From contig JAKTNV010000004.1 of NCBI GenBank assembly GCA_022747635.1, forward strand, positions 25,399,179 to 25,463,178: DNA of 64,000 nucleotides, in the 5' to 3' direction. The stretch comes from Hetaerina americana. Taxonomy: Eukaryota; Arthropoda; Insecta; Odonata; Calopterygidae. Each line of letters starts with the position of its first letter. The stretch's first letter is position 1. This document shows positions 12,521 through 23,700 of this stretch, in pieces. Below the pieces are notes generated by a model, which saw nothing but the letters and a program-made list of their open reading frames with translations, did no database searches and was not told where the DNA came from. The translations under genes and the position numbers were made by a program.

Positions 12521-13232
12521 TTGGTCTGGTGAGCATCGAGGTTTGTCGTTGAAACCTTCTTCAAGAACGAGTGTGTAGTGGCGACGCAGGGAGCGCCGTG
12601 GTCTACCGATGAAGCGCATTTTCACCTTTCCGGCTTAGTAAATAAGCAAAATTTTCGTTACTGAACGCCTGACACCCCTTGCGAACTTCATCCAAGACCT
12701 CTTAATAGCCCCAAATTGACAATTTGGTGAGGTGTGTTCTCCATAGGCATTATTGGGCCTTGCTTTTCTGAATCTCGAGGTTCAACTGTTACTGTGAACT
12801 CAGTGCGCTATTGTGAGATTCTGGTGAACTTTTTACTCCCCTAAATGGAAGATGGGAGAGTATTATGAGGAATATGACACAGAAGCCTTTTGGTTTCAAC
12901 AAGATGGTGCTACGGCTCATGCCGCCCGTCGGTCACGCCAAATCCTGCGAGAAGAATTTCCCGGCCGCCTGATTTCCTTACGAAGGGCTATTCCATGCCC
13001 CCCTCGCTCCCCGCATTTGAGCCCATGTGATTTTTTTTTGAGGATTACAAAGCTGAGGTGTACAAAGTTCGACCAAGGACCTTGGAAGCCCTTAAGGAGT
13101 AAATTAAAGATGTCATCGCGGGAATGACGCAAGATATGCTGAGAAGAGTTTTCAAAAACTTTTTGAACGACTCAACATGTGCATATTGCTCACCAAGGTC
13201 GTCACCTGGAGGAAATAAATTTTAAAGCTTAA
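12521..13232 (+). mobile_element. Degenerate Tc1/mariner-superfamily transposase remnant (possible DD41D type)
   Basis: A fragment of the N-terminal domain (FVVETFFKNECVVATQ, 12542-12589) is joined almost directly to the catalytic domain: TDEAHFHLSG (first acid at 12608), then GIIGP, FWFQQDGATAHAARRSR (second acid at 12903) and PRSPHLSPCDFF (candidate third acid at 13029). The last two are separated by 41 residues, as in the rosa-type DD41D group, if the CDFF aspartate is catalytic. The end reads HQGRHLEEINFKA then TAA at 13230-13232 in another frame. Frameshifts and stops (for example after VNFLLP near 12840) make it dead. Most of the linker and second HTH are missing. No terminal inverted repeats were found. 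Confidence 0.85.
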
Positions 13233-13739
13233 TGAAAAAAAATGCATTAGTTGTAGTTTTCAGGAATGAAATCTTTTTTAATTATCTTAGTTGAGTTTTT
13301 TCCAATCCACCTGTCAGATCAGGGAGTCTATTGTCTCGCCCTGTACAAGCTGCTACTATTTAACTCATAGCTTGGGAGTTGTGAAGGAACAGTTAGAGTT
13401 AACTCAATATAAGTTGCTCAAGGCTTGTCATGGGCTGATTAGATTAGTACAGTTGAGAGATGGGAGCAGTGCATTTTGGTGGTCTAGGTTATGTCTTCCG
13501 CTGAAATATATTTGCTCCCACCACTCATCTATTTAGCAGTATTATAACCAGTCCTTCATCACACAAAGATACCTTCAAGTAGGGCTTTGACTTCAACTGT
13601 TCCTCTTTTTCTTAGCCTCAAGATTTGTTCATTAATTAAATATACACATGAAGTGCATTCATTCTTCACCCGCAAAATTATGGTTAGTTTAATGAGACGA
13701 AATGAGTATGCTAATTAAGTATACAATATTGAATGGAAG
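13233..13739. other. Unassigned spacer between transposon remnants
   Basis: AT-rich sequence with no recognisable gene. It could include further decayed transposon flank, but nothing specific is visible. Confidence 0.4.
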
Positions 13740-13741
13740 TA

Positions 13742-14125
13742 TGAGGGTAAGTCAATAAGAAATCGCAAACGTCGGTAAGACTAACGCAGGAGCTGCCAAA
13801 AACATTTCTTGGGAACACTCAAGAGCATCCACCGTTAAGTCTCGACTTACCCACCACCGATTTTCATCTGCTCAGACTCCTGAAAAATCATTTGGGTGAC
13901 TGATGCTTTGAAAATTATGATGCCGTAGTCCAAGAGGTAACTCGTTGGCTTCGACAGCGAATAAAAAACTTCTTTGCTGCTGGCTATCAAGGGCTTGTAA
14001 AGAGATAGGATAAGTGTTTGAATGCACAGGGTGAATATGCAGAAAAGTAAAATAAAATTCAGGAAGTTACTTTGATTATAATTGCTTCTATCCAGTTTTG
14101 CGAGTTATTTATTGACTTACCCTAG
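13742..14125 (+). mobile_element. Non-autonomous mariner deletion derivative (384 bp)
   Basis: The element is bounded by TA dinucleotides at 13740-13741 and 14126-14127. The terminal inverted repeats share AGGGTAAGTCAATAA, followed by TCGCAAA after a short mismatched stretch. It keeps only the transposase C-terminus: TTDFHLLRLLKNHLGD (the DFHL block of mariner, with the third catalytic aspartate), stop, CFENYDAVVQEVTRWLRQ, KNFFAAGYQGLVKR, stop, DKCLNAQGEYAEK and terminal TAA at 14048-14050. HTH domains and the first two catalytic acids are absent, so it could only have moved in trans. The two in-frame stops and diverged terminal repeats suggest an old copy. Confidence 0.88.
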
Positions 14126-14434
14126 TACATACAATCAAACGATCACAGTTAACTTTTAACTCATTATAATCAGTTATTCGTGAGAATAGTTTTAATAAAT
14201 AATTATAAAAGATCCGGAAAAAAATATGAGACTTGTCCTTCTGCGCACGAACTGCTTGACGGATCACAATCGATGAGGTGTCGCCTTATAGCGGCATCTG
14301 CGAGAAGTAACTCAGTGCCTTGTTCGTGGCCCTATCTCGACTTGTTGCTGCACAACCGCGATTCTTGCCTGAGCTTGCACACAATTACTGTACTAATTCT
14401 CGAGTAAGTAAGAATGACGATGTTACGTGTGTGA

Positions 14435-14910
14435 ATTGAATTTTGGTTTCGCCTCGGGAAAGGTGCAGCTGAAATTTATGCAATGGTTCATGAGGCATAC
14501 GGTAATGCATCCATGGTCACAGTGTTGAGGCAAAGGGGTGGAAGGGTCCATTTTTCCCAAGACCCAAAAAAGTTCGGATGTCGAGATCAAACGTGAAGGT
14601 GATGTTGATCGTTTTCTTCGATTAGGAAGGGATTATTCAGTATTAATATGTCCCAAAAGGGCAAACGGGGCAGCATTATATAGAGGGGAATAAATTATAC
14701 GGTATACTACAAGTATCCAGATGCCACTGGGTCTTATCTCGCTAATGACGTTCCTATGCCCATGCATGCACATGATCAGTGGTGCCCAAGGCCGTGGCCA
14801 GGGAGCCAGGTCATGATGAATTATGCCATTCAAGTTCTCAAAAGGCTGCCTGGCGCACACGTGGAAGAATTAGTGGCAAAGACCTCTTGTAACATTTTAG
14901 GTTGAGTAGA
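14435..14910 (+). mobile_element. Decayed mariner remnant with HTH joined to catalytic segment
   Basis: Starting at 14435 the + strand reads IEFWFRLGKGAAEIYAMVH, the first HTH of a mariner transposase. After about 30 unclear codons it reads RSNVKVMLIVFFD (first catalytic aspartate near 14619), stop, EGIIQY, stop, YVPKGQT, which is the mariner block around the first acid. VLKRL near 14830 and an LAHTWKN-like segment follow, then the similarity fades. About 100 residues between HTH and catalytic core are missing. Many stops and frameshifts are present, and no terminal repeats were recognised. Confidence 0.72.
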
Positions 14911-15720
14911 GAATTTTTTACTCCATTGCCACTAACAAAAGTTGAAATTTTTACTATATGTTTTTAATGAGCTAAATTATTTCTTCGCGAAAGTTACTCT
15001 GGAGCACTGACCTTGTCCAATGGTTCCTTTGAAAGCAAAAAATAGCTGTATGACTAAATTTAAAAATGAAATTTGATAACCAATTATATTTTGTTATGAA
15101 TAGCATGTGAAAAGGGAATATACTGCATCAGGAGATCAACGGTAGAATAACCCTCAAACAGTTGGTTTTAACCGATTGGCATACATCTAGTAAACTTATT
15201 GTCACAAGCTTTTACCCAAAAGACAAGACAATTTCAGATTAAACTATCCTGAAAGTTATGTGACCAACAAAGAGTCAATTTTGTGCGTGGGGCTTAAATA
15301 AGGGGCTACATATGGTGAATTGATCGGCAGAAGAATAACGTTCATTGATACAAATTTTATTTGTTGTTCTCCGAAAAATGAGTATGCGTGTACTATTTCT
15401 AAGGACTGATTCATGAAAAGCGCCTTTTGTTTTTCAAATATTAATAGTGCATTATGATATTATTGCCTATCGATCCGTTACAAAAAACTCTACTTTTTAA
15501 CTGTATACGGTATCGCAATGTGATCTAAGCGTACAATTGGATGCCATCTTAGGTTCGGGCTACATATGAGTAAAATAAATGTGCCGGAGATTGCTTTCAA
15601 TATTCTAATGTATTTCGTGTTTTAAGATATATATAGTGAGTATATTTATTCGCACATGTTTTCCTTCAAATAGTGTCGATACCGCCTATCTCTTCGCGGA
15701 CCCTAATTTTTAATAAAATA
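14911..15720. other. Unassigned DNA at the rise of CpG frequency
   Basis: No gene or named repeat was recognised. CpG becomes frequent here compared with the sequence left of 12 kb. Confidence 0.4.
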
Positions 15721-17560
15721 TTTGGTTCGAGTTAGTTTTTTTCCACATGCCCGTCACACGTTTTCACTTAATCCACGCCCGGCCTCGATCTTTCTCACAA
15801 TTCTCGAGACGACACCATGGGGCCATCGCAATAAAGAAATAAAAGAAATCGCTTCCCTGCCTCAGCGCCTTGCTTATCACGGCCCCAACTCTCTCCCTTT
15901 CCCACCTCCCTCCCTCCCTGTCCTCGCCTATCTCCTGCGCGCAGACGCCATGTTTCTCCCCTTCCTCCCGATTTCCCGCCTTCTCCCTCCCCTCCGACGC
16001 CCATGTGTCGCGGCGACGGCGCAAACTCGGGCTCTCATCATTCTCTCCTCTGCTCTCCTCGAAGAGGGAGCCCGCAGCCTCTCCCTCGGACGGCGCTCTG
16101 CGAGACGTGACAGCCCGACGCCGGGGCCGCCTCCTATACCCCCGCGTCACCCTAAATCCTCTCGAGACCCCCTCTTCTTAAACCTCGCTCACACTCGCCC
16201 ACTTCCCCCCTCCACCTCCGGACAATCCCCGCCCGAGAGTCGAAGAGGACGGGCACCGCCCTCTCCTCTTCCCTCCCTTCCCGCCCACGGTGAGAGAAAA
16301 CATCCTATTCCTTTTTTTTAACCCCTTCTCTCACCGGAGGGAGGGGTGAGGCGAAGAGGTGGGGGGCAGGAGTGAAGAGAGGGAGTCGGGAAAGAGAAAC
16401 AAAAGGGGAGGGACGGGTGGTACCAAGAGGGTAAGCGCATCTCTTCTTGTGCAGACACCAGGGACAGCACCCAGGCCGGGAGTCCTCCGATGGCAGGGGA
16501 AGAGACCCGAAGGCCGAGCGGTGTGGAGTGAGCGATTTGGGAAATAAAAGAGAGGCCACGTAAGTCTCTGGGCTCCTTTCACTCCCTGCTGTCTATCTTT
16601 TTGACGCTCTCTACCTGTCGCTTTATTTCGCTCAAGTGTGCTTACCTGTCTGTTTATTTTTCCCTTTCCCCCCCCCGTCCCTATGGTAACGCTCCGTCGT
16701 ATTGCGTCCTCATGCATGACCTGCCTTGGTGTGTGCGTGCGAGTGAGAGAGAGAACGTCAACCATCGCCACCTCCTTATTCTCTGCCTCCACACCATTCT
16801 CTCCTCCTGCTCCTCATCCTCCCAACACTCTCACCGAGTCGCCAAACGAACACACGATGCGGGCCAGCGCGATCGATAAGCGGGAAGGAAGGGGTTTGGC
16901 TCTTGTGAGTGGAGTTGTAGCGGAACAGGAGGACTTTAGTTTCTCTCTGGTGTATGGGAAGAGAGGGAAAGGGGGACATAGGGTGGGAAAGAGGGCCTCG
17001 GGTGGCTGTTGTTGTTCCACTTGTCCTCCCCAAAGCCCCGCTAAGATACTTCTCTCGGTGTCGTCAAGGTGGATGAGGGGGAAGGGATGAAGAGCGACTC
17101 GGAAAAACGAAAAGGCCAACCCTTCCCCCGCATGAACGCATCTCTCTCTTTCTCACTCACACATATTCTTCTCGACCCCTCAATCCTTGCCCCTCGTGCA
17201 CCCGAGGGTAAATTATGCGAGTGTCTTTTCGACGCATCTTCCTGTCTTTCTCGAAGCGCCTCCCTTTTTATGACAAAAAAATGGAAGGAAAACGCTTCCC
17301 ACGCGAAATTCTGTTAGCCTGGCACCTGCACTTTTTTTTTGTGCTGCACACGTTTCCTTCGCTCGCAGCTTTCCGAGCGGTTTCTTTGATTTCGCGCTCG
17401 GGAGAAATGTTTATTTTCGTCTCTGGGATACGGAGGGTGCGTGACGAAGTCACGTCAGTGTATTTCTGTTGTAACTTCATCGATCGTTTATTTCGGTTTC
17501 CGCTTGTTGGTGGATTTTTTTACGTTGAGTCTTCGCATTGGATTTTTACCAGTGCCTTTC
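15721..17560. other. GC- and CpG-rich island, strand-asymmetric
   Basis: About 15850-16320 is strongly pyrimidine-rich on the + strand, followed by a purine-rich block at about 16325-16420 and more CT-rich sequence. Long ORFs occur on both strands in several frames, but they are low in complexity (P, S, R, L) and lack ATG starts or family motifs, so I read them as composition artefacts. A splice-like pair exists (TTGTGCAG ending at 16454, CAC|GTAAGT at 16559/16560), which could mark a non-coding 5' exon. A CpG-island promoter is plausible but unproven. Confidence 0.45.
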
Positions 17561-20200
17561 AAAAATGAAAGCATTTCAAGATGCAAAAATTGCTGAAAGG
17601 GCGCTTTAATTTCAGTGTATTCTGAGCATTGAAGTAGGTTAGTCAACTGAGTAACTTCGGAAGCTCGGTGCGTGGGGCCCCTCTTCGCTCAATATGTCTT
17701 GATTTTTATGAATAATTTCACCAGTTGCAGTATTTTCATGCTTCCCTATCTTTCACTCTTCTAAACTTTTTATACGCGAATATTATTTATTTAAGGATAC
17801 AACCAGAACATAATTACAGTTCTATGGATGCTTAGACAATAGTCTTTTGTGATAGCAAATAGAGTGTAACCATAATTGTTGAATATAAATGTGACCAAAT
17901 TTAGTGTTATTCGCAGGTGTCAAATGAAATTTAGTTAGGTATTTTAATGGTAAAAATGATATTTCCTAGGTTTTTGGCTATCCATATGGGGACTTCCAGA
18001 ACCGCAGCGGTTGATGCCAAAATCTGTACAATGCCGTCCCTATCCATGCGATGATGTTTGGAAGCGAACATTTTGGTAGTTTATTGGTTTAATCATAGTC
18101 GTCATCAAATTTCCTTTCGTGTGATCAATACTATTAAGAGTCCAAGAGTTCGTAAGTTTATCCTTCAGTTTGTGAATATAAGTTACAATTGATCACTGTG
18201 TATGCATGGGTGCATTTGTCATCGTAATTGGATCGGATACTTCATGACTAACAAGATTGGCTATATTTTCTCGAGTGCTGCATTTTTTACCCTGAGATCA
18301 ATACTCATTCAAAGTCTGTCCGCGAGCGAAGTTTCATTTACCAATTAAAAAAATAAAATCATTTTTCCTTAAAGTTACCTCTCTTCCAATGCTTTTTTTA
18401 TCACACAGCAAATGTTCTACTGGATAATTTTACGCTGTTACTGCTGCGTTGAGTAGGTACGAGATATGTTAAATGACAGCATCTTTGGTAGCCGTCTACT
18501 TCGTGCAATGAACCCGCAAAATTCTCGATCATAAATGCACCTGAATGTAATCACTATCAGACTTGTTTTGGTAGGATAAATATATGAGAATTTTCTGGAA
18601 TTGAAGGATCCCCTGATTTTTCTCTCCTTTTATAGCCTTCAGTATACGAGTATGTTGAATTATGTTGAATAATTGAAGTATGTTGAATTGTGTTTTACAA
18701 ATTAGTGTATTGCAAATTAATCTCTAAACAGCAGTATTATGCTGAATTCTTCGGATAACTATTCAGCTGCAACATCTAACTTGGCATATTTGTCCATGCC
18801 CTATGCTTTTAGGTAGGACTATGGTAATATTAGGCAAAACACTTTTTATATACTTAACACATTAATATAGAATCATCACCGACATTAAAATTGTGTCATC
18901 AAATTTTATCGTCCATATTTGTTTCTGATATGCTCAGTAAAATTATCAAATAGCTCGGTACATTTGGTCACAATGATGACACATTATTTTGTATTTCGTT
19001 GCCACAATGGTCAAAGAAAGTTTTCTAATTTTGGCATTTGAGTAATTTTCAATGTCCATTCTATCACATTGTAAGTAATTTGTTGTAGTATAAAATAACC
19101 TGGATCAAACAGCTGGATGAGAATTAGTCTCCACGTACTTGACAAAATAAATACATATCGGCAACAGGATGGTGGAAGCGTGACACAAAGCATGCCAGTG
19201 GGATTATAACCAATTTTAATTGCAGGGGAACTATGGAAAACTGGCTATAGCATTAAATACCAAATTACCCGTTGAGGGAAAATACACTCATTGGAGGGGA
19301 AATGTGAACAACGGAAATATCATTCAATACCAGCTTATTCGCGAATATTTTCCATCACATCAATACACCACGTAAGTTGTTTAAGTAATACTCATATTAC
19401 ACAGAATAATATTGCGAGATTTTTCAAGTATTAGTCTCCTCGTGAACTTAATAAAAGAAAATGAAAATCCACCGAATGATTTTTATTGATTCACCAAAAA
19501 TAATCATTCTGTGGATTTGCACTTTCTTCAATTAAGTTCATGATGGAATTCAACACAGTTCATCCAGAAACTGTATAATTCATTATTTACCTCGTGGGGA
19601 AATAATAGCACTATTTGACACCTCTTGGTGGAGAATATATCGCCAAGGAAAATAAACCTGTAGCAGTGCGTGCAGCTTCCCGTTCAGTCGCATCTCTATA
19701 TTTGAAATTGAGCGGCGGATTTCGAAGAAGCTTAATGCGCATTTTTTTAACAAACCGAAAAGCATATTTCAGTATTTCGCGGATTTCGATACTATCCACC
19801 ACACGTGAACATTGATTCTTCCTGGTGAAATGACCAGAGTGTGGCAATCATGCCTGTTGGTCGAAGGAATATGTTTCTTGTAATGGTCATTCGCGAAGGA
19901 AAATTTCTTAATATGCAACTCCTGTACCAGGGGCTCCTCATGCGGCAGTGAATATGATTCCTTATTTTACTTGCAACTAGAGAGAGATAGACAAGGGCAT
20001 ATAAATCCATCCTATGTTCCATAACTTGAAATTTTACATGCACTCACGCATTATACTTCCGCGATTTTCTCGCTTATAGAAGAATGGAACTGATTCGAAG
20101 CTTTCAAGAGAGTATATCTCCTGGGAATTTAACCAAAAAGGGCGTATATTTCATGGTAGGCTAGCTCACATAGAATTCCCAATTGATGCATATTCGCTGG
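17561..20200. other. Intergenic or intronic DNA with small repeats
   Basis: AT-rich and CpG-normal (21 CG in 18001-18600 by eye). It contains three copies of TATGTTGAAT near 18651-18688 and a long imperfect hairpin at 19441-19542. No coding sequence was recognised. Confidence 0.45.
19441..19542. repeat. Long imperfect inverted repeat (foldback)
   Basis: Left arm 19441-19489 and right arm 19493-19542 pair over about 45-50 bases with several mismatches: TGAACTTAAT, AAATCCAC and GAATGATT on the left match their reverse complements on the right. The loop is only a few bases. It could be a minimal foldback MITE or an expressed hairpin; no clear target duplication was seen. Confidence 0.7.
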
Positions 20201-21060
20201 CCCTGAAGAACAATGCCCCACCGAGCGTATTGCAAAAACACTCCCGTACCCACTCTCGAAAACGGCCCATTAGGAAAACGGATACGTGGCCGTGGGTCGA
20301 AGTCATGGTGCTAATCGGCGGTGGAGGGGTGAAGTTTTCACGGCATATATATCCTTCCGAAAGGAGAGGCCGATAGAGAGAGGGGGGGAGGGTGATTAAT
20401 ATCTCTCGCTCGCTCCCTCCATAGGAAAAGGCGGACGACACGATATGAAAATGTATCCAGGAGCGCTTTCGTCTCTCCTCCCTCGGAAAGTCGGGCTCTC
20501 TGCTCATTAGGGAGATTAACGGGAAGAGAGAGAGAGAGGTCCCCTTTTTTTGCCCCCCTCATCAAAGTCGCGGGAAGGGACAGAGGGAGCGAGGGGGGGA
20601 AACGGGGGTCTCTGTCCGCCCCCGCGTTGTCCTCTCCGGGTCTCATTTCGAGATGATGCGAAGGTTTCCCTCGAGGGTAGGAGGGGTTGGGATGGGGGCG
20701 TGGCAGAAGGTGGTGCTGGTGGGTGGGAGGGGGCTCATGTAGTGTACATCCAGCTTTCTTTTGTTTCTCTTCTCTCTCTCTCGTAGCAGTTCGAATGTTG
20801 GTCATGCCCGCGCAGGTGTGAATGGACTTTACATCCCATACGCCCCCACGCTTCCCGGCCCAAACCGTATTCCCTCACCGAGCCCGCCCCATGCCCTTTC
20901 AGCACACGTTGCTTCTGCTCCCTCGGCCCGGCCTCGGTTTTTTTGTCTCCTGATATCACTGCCCGCCTCCTCCTTCGACCCTTACTGCCCCCCCTCGGCG
21001 CCGGTACTAAGGTCGATCGCAAGGGAGCAGTTTGATAATAAGTTTTTAGCGCCATATGGA
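20200..21060. other. GC-rich island
   Basis: CpG-rich with GA/CT tracts (AGAGAGAGAGA near 20530 and CTCTCTCTCTC near 20772). ORFs on both strands are low-complexity and overlap one another, so none is called. It may be regulatory. Confidence 0.4.
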
Positions 21061-22717
21061 TACCCTAAATCGGCGCAAAAAATGTTTTAGGCTTCTCCAC
21101 CCAAAGTCGCGTGATTGCATTAGATGAATATAAAGCAAGTTTAAGTGTTTTTTGAAATAATTTCAGCTGCTAACCTTTGTATAGGGATGGCATATTCTCT
21201 GCCCACCTGAATCATTAAACCAATCTGTTTGCGCAGTGTATTCCTATGATCGATTGAAATCAGACTTACGTCGAGTGTTAATTCATGTGAATTGCTCATT
21301 ATTTTAATGAAATATTTACCTTTTAGGTCACTTTTGTCTATGGATTTAATGTTCCATAAATGAGCTACCTCTTGCTTTGATTACAGCGAATGGGTTATTC
21401 GATTTCAAATTTCACCATAACCTTTTTTGCTGGAACCAAATACTCTCGAGTGAAATATTTTGCTACAGAAATTCCTCGCTAACCGCGAGAGTTACACTCC
21501 TTTCAATTACCGCGACCGGCAAAATCGGTATTGGTGAAGTGAATGTTGTACAGAAAAAAGTTTAGCTTTAAAATTATAAAACTGCTGTAAATACCAAAGC
21601 AAGATGAAATGAAACTTCATTTTCCCTTTGCACTGCGATAAAATGACAAAAAATTCAATTGCTGGAAAATAAATTTGAAAGAGACAATTAACTCGGGGAT
21701 GTAATAGAATTTCCGGGGAAACCGATTTTTGTCGGAAAACTCATGCCGGCGGCGGCGAAACAATACATTTGACTAAACGCTTATGCTCAAAATCAAGGTA
21801 GGGAAAACCAATGTTCTGCGAATAGGTTGCGGTTTAGCAAGATAGTCCCATTTATTTTCTCTTTCAACCCATCGCAGTACCAGTTTTTTTATTCTCGACG
21901 GCGTTAGTGTTCCAAAATCGGTGTTTTATTGGTGATAAGATTGTGACAAAATGGTTAAACAATAGGGATTTTGGGAGAACCCCTATGCTTAGATGATATA
22001 TTTTAGGTGGTATTTTAAGATCTCAACAATTTTACAAAACAATGATGCTTGCATGTCCCCCAATCTGTTTCTGTTCGGAGTGGGAACAGTTAACAAAAGC
22101 TTGATACGTACTTGTATAATATGCTAAGAAAGGGTGTGTCTGCGCATACCTCCCTAGTATTGGAGCGAGGGAAACGGTATCTCGGCTATCAAGACAGTCC
22201 CTTCAGAAGGGATACTAGCTTGTTCAGAATAGTGAAAGAGGACTTCGGGTTTCGGTGTACACTTATGACATCCTGGTGGAAATGTGATCATATTTGCCGG
22301 TAGAATGCCGTAACGGTTTGTTAGCGCGTGACGCAGGCAAAATGTTGGTATTTTCATTATTTTTAAAGGTTACGTTTAGGTTAACGTAAAGGTTTTCATA
22401 ATGAGTAGATCGTGGCAATAATGGCACAATTACAAAATTAGACTTAATTCTCGGGATGTATCATATCATCTTAGGGTGCACGAAATTTCATGGAGTGGAT
22501 TTCTCGTAATGTTGGGGATATGTGGAACGGCACTAGCTAAATGTAGGTGTAGTGTTTGATAGGCTAGCCGAAATTGCTAAAACCATCTGTGAATTAAACT
22601 GCCAAGACATCAGAAAGGGAAGGTCAGAACAAAGGTGATATTTAGTCGAATTAAATTGATTTAATATAGCGTAATAGACATTGTGTGGGACGGTCTGAAA
22701 AAGTAAATCTTGAACTA
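21061..22717. other. Unassigned DNA left of the mariner derivative
   Basis: No recognisable gene. Short ORFs near 21400 and 22150 have no family features. Confidence 0.4.
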
Positions 22718-23470
22718 CGAGGGTCATCCGGAAAGTAGTACCCGTTCGTGCCGCATGAAGTGCTGACGACGCGAGTAGCCGCTGGACGAGGTCAGATAGC
22801 TTCAGTGGCTTGTCTGCCTTCTCTGAGCCAAGTTGCGTGACGCTAGCATTGCCTGTGTTGTTTCTGTGATTGTTTACAATGTTTAAAAAAATTGAGAACG
22901 CCGCCAGTTGTGAAGTGAGGGCAGTGATTAAATTCCTCAATGCAAGAAACGTTCGCCCATGTGATATTCATCGCCAATTAAAGGAGGTGTATGGAGACAA
23001 TGTAATGGACGAGTCGTCTGTTCGGCGGTGGTGTCGCAACTTCAACATGGGGAGGGGGAACACACACGACGATGAGCGTTCGGGGAGACCGTCTGTCATT
23101 ACAGACCAACTGGTGAGCTCAGTTGACGAATTCGTGAGGAACGATCGGCGCGTCACAATTGATGACATCTGTGAGCATTTTCCCAATGTTTCTCGAACAA
23201 TTGTTCATGAAATTGTTAAACACCATCTGCATTATGCAAAAATTTGTGCAAGATGGGTCCCTCGCGTATCTCAATGAGCTGGCGGCGAAGGACTATGCAG
23301 CAGGAATACAGAAACTTGTCACACGTTATGACAAATGCCTTAATTTGCTTGGAGATTATGTTGAGAAGTAGTTTAAAGTATCCTCTTTCAAATAAAATTT
23401 TTTATGTTAGTTAATATTTACTTTTGTGTCTTTAATTCACGAACGGGTACTACTTTCCGGATGACCCTCG
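22718..23470 (+). mobile_element. Mariner deletion derivative (753 bp) with perfect 33-bp TIRs
   Basis: The terminal inverted repeats 22718-22750 and 23438-23470 (CGAGGGTCATCCGGAAAGTA...) are perfect reverse complements over 33 bases and are flanked by TA at 22716-22717 and 23471-23472. The inside keeps the N-terminal DNA-binding part of a mariner transposase and the last 35-45 codons, but no catalytic domain. Intact TIRs and a long open N-terminal frame indicate a fairly young copy mobilised in trans. A full-length relative would have a transposase of roughly 340 residues, so about half of the coding sequence is gone. Confidence 0.95.
22879..23277 (+). pseudogene. Truncated mariner transposase, N-terminal HTH region
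   Basis: The ATG at 22879 opens MFKKIENAASCEVRAVIKFL, then IHRQLKEVYGDNVMDESSVR, RRWCRNFNMGRG, DDERSGRPSVITDQLV, VTIDDICEHFPNVSRTIVH and ICARWVP, the paired helix-turn-helix domains of mariner transposases with the GRPS linker intact. After ARWVP the frame runs across a deletion junction into four unrelated codons and stops at 23275-23277. In another frame the true C-terminus resumes (LAYLNELAAKDYAAGIQKLV, YDKCLNLLGDYVEK, stop 23369-23371). The product of about 132 residues could bind the TIRs but could not cut, so it could act as a competitor of an active transposase if expressed; that role is inference. Confidence 0.88.
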
Positions 23471-23700
23471 TATATGCTTTGATGCATATGGAGTTCTTTG
23501 TGATGCACTTACTTTTCTCTATCCAGGCAATATGTGCAAATGGTATGAACGATAATTAGCTATAGTGTAAATCGTCAATAAGCAAATACAACAGGTTTAT
23601 GATTATTGCACTGCTCGATGAACAATTATTATTTTCTTTCGCTGAGCTATTTTTGCGCCTACGGTTCAAATCGGTTTTCAAGGAAAGAGGATAACTGCAG

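Noticed and set aside
12917..13132. 71-codon - strand ORF
   Set aside because: It is antisense to the transposase remnant at 12521-13232.
15722..16321. 199-codon open frame in the GC-rich island
   Set aside because: It begins without ATG, is proline/serine/arginine-rich and low in complexity, overlaps a 128-codon frame on the other strand, and has no family motif. GC-rich DNA lacks stop codons by composition.
22365..22395. TTAGG-like motifs suggesting interstitial telomere repeat
   Set aside because: Only one or two imperfect units occur and they are not in tandem.
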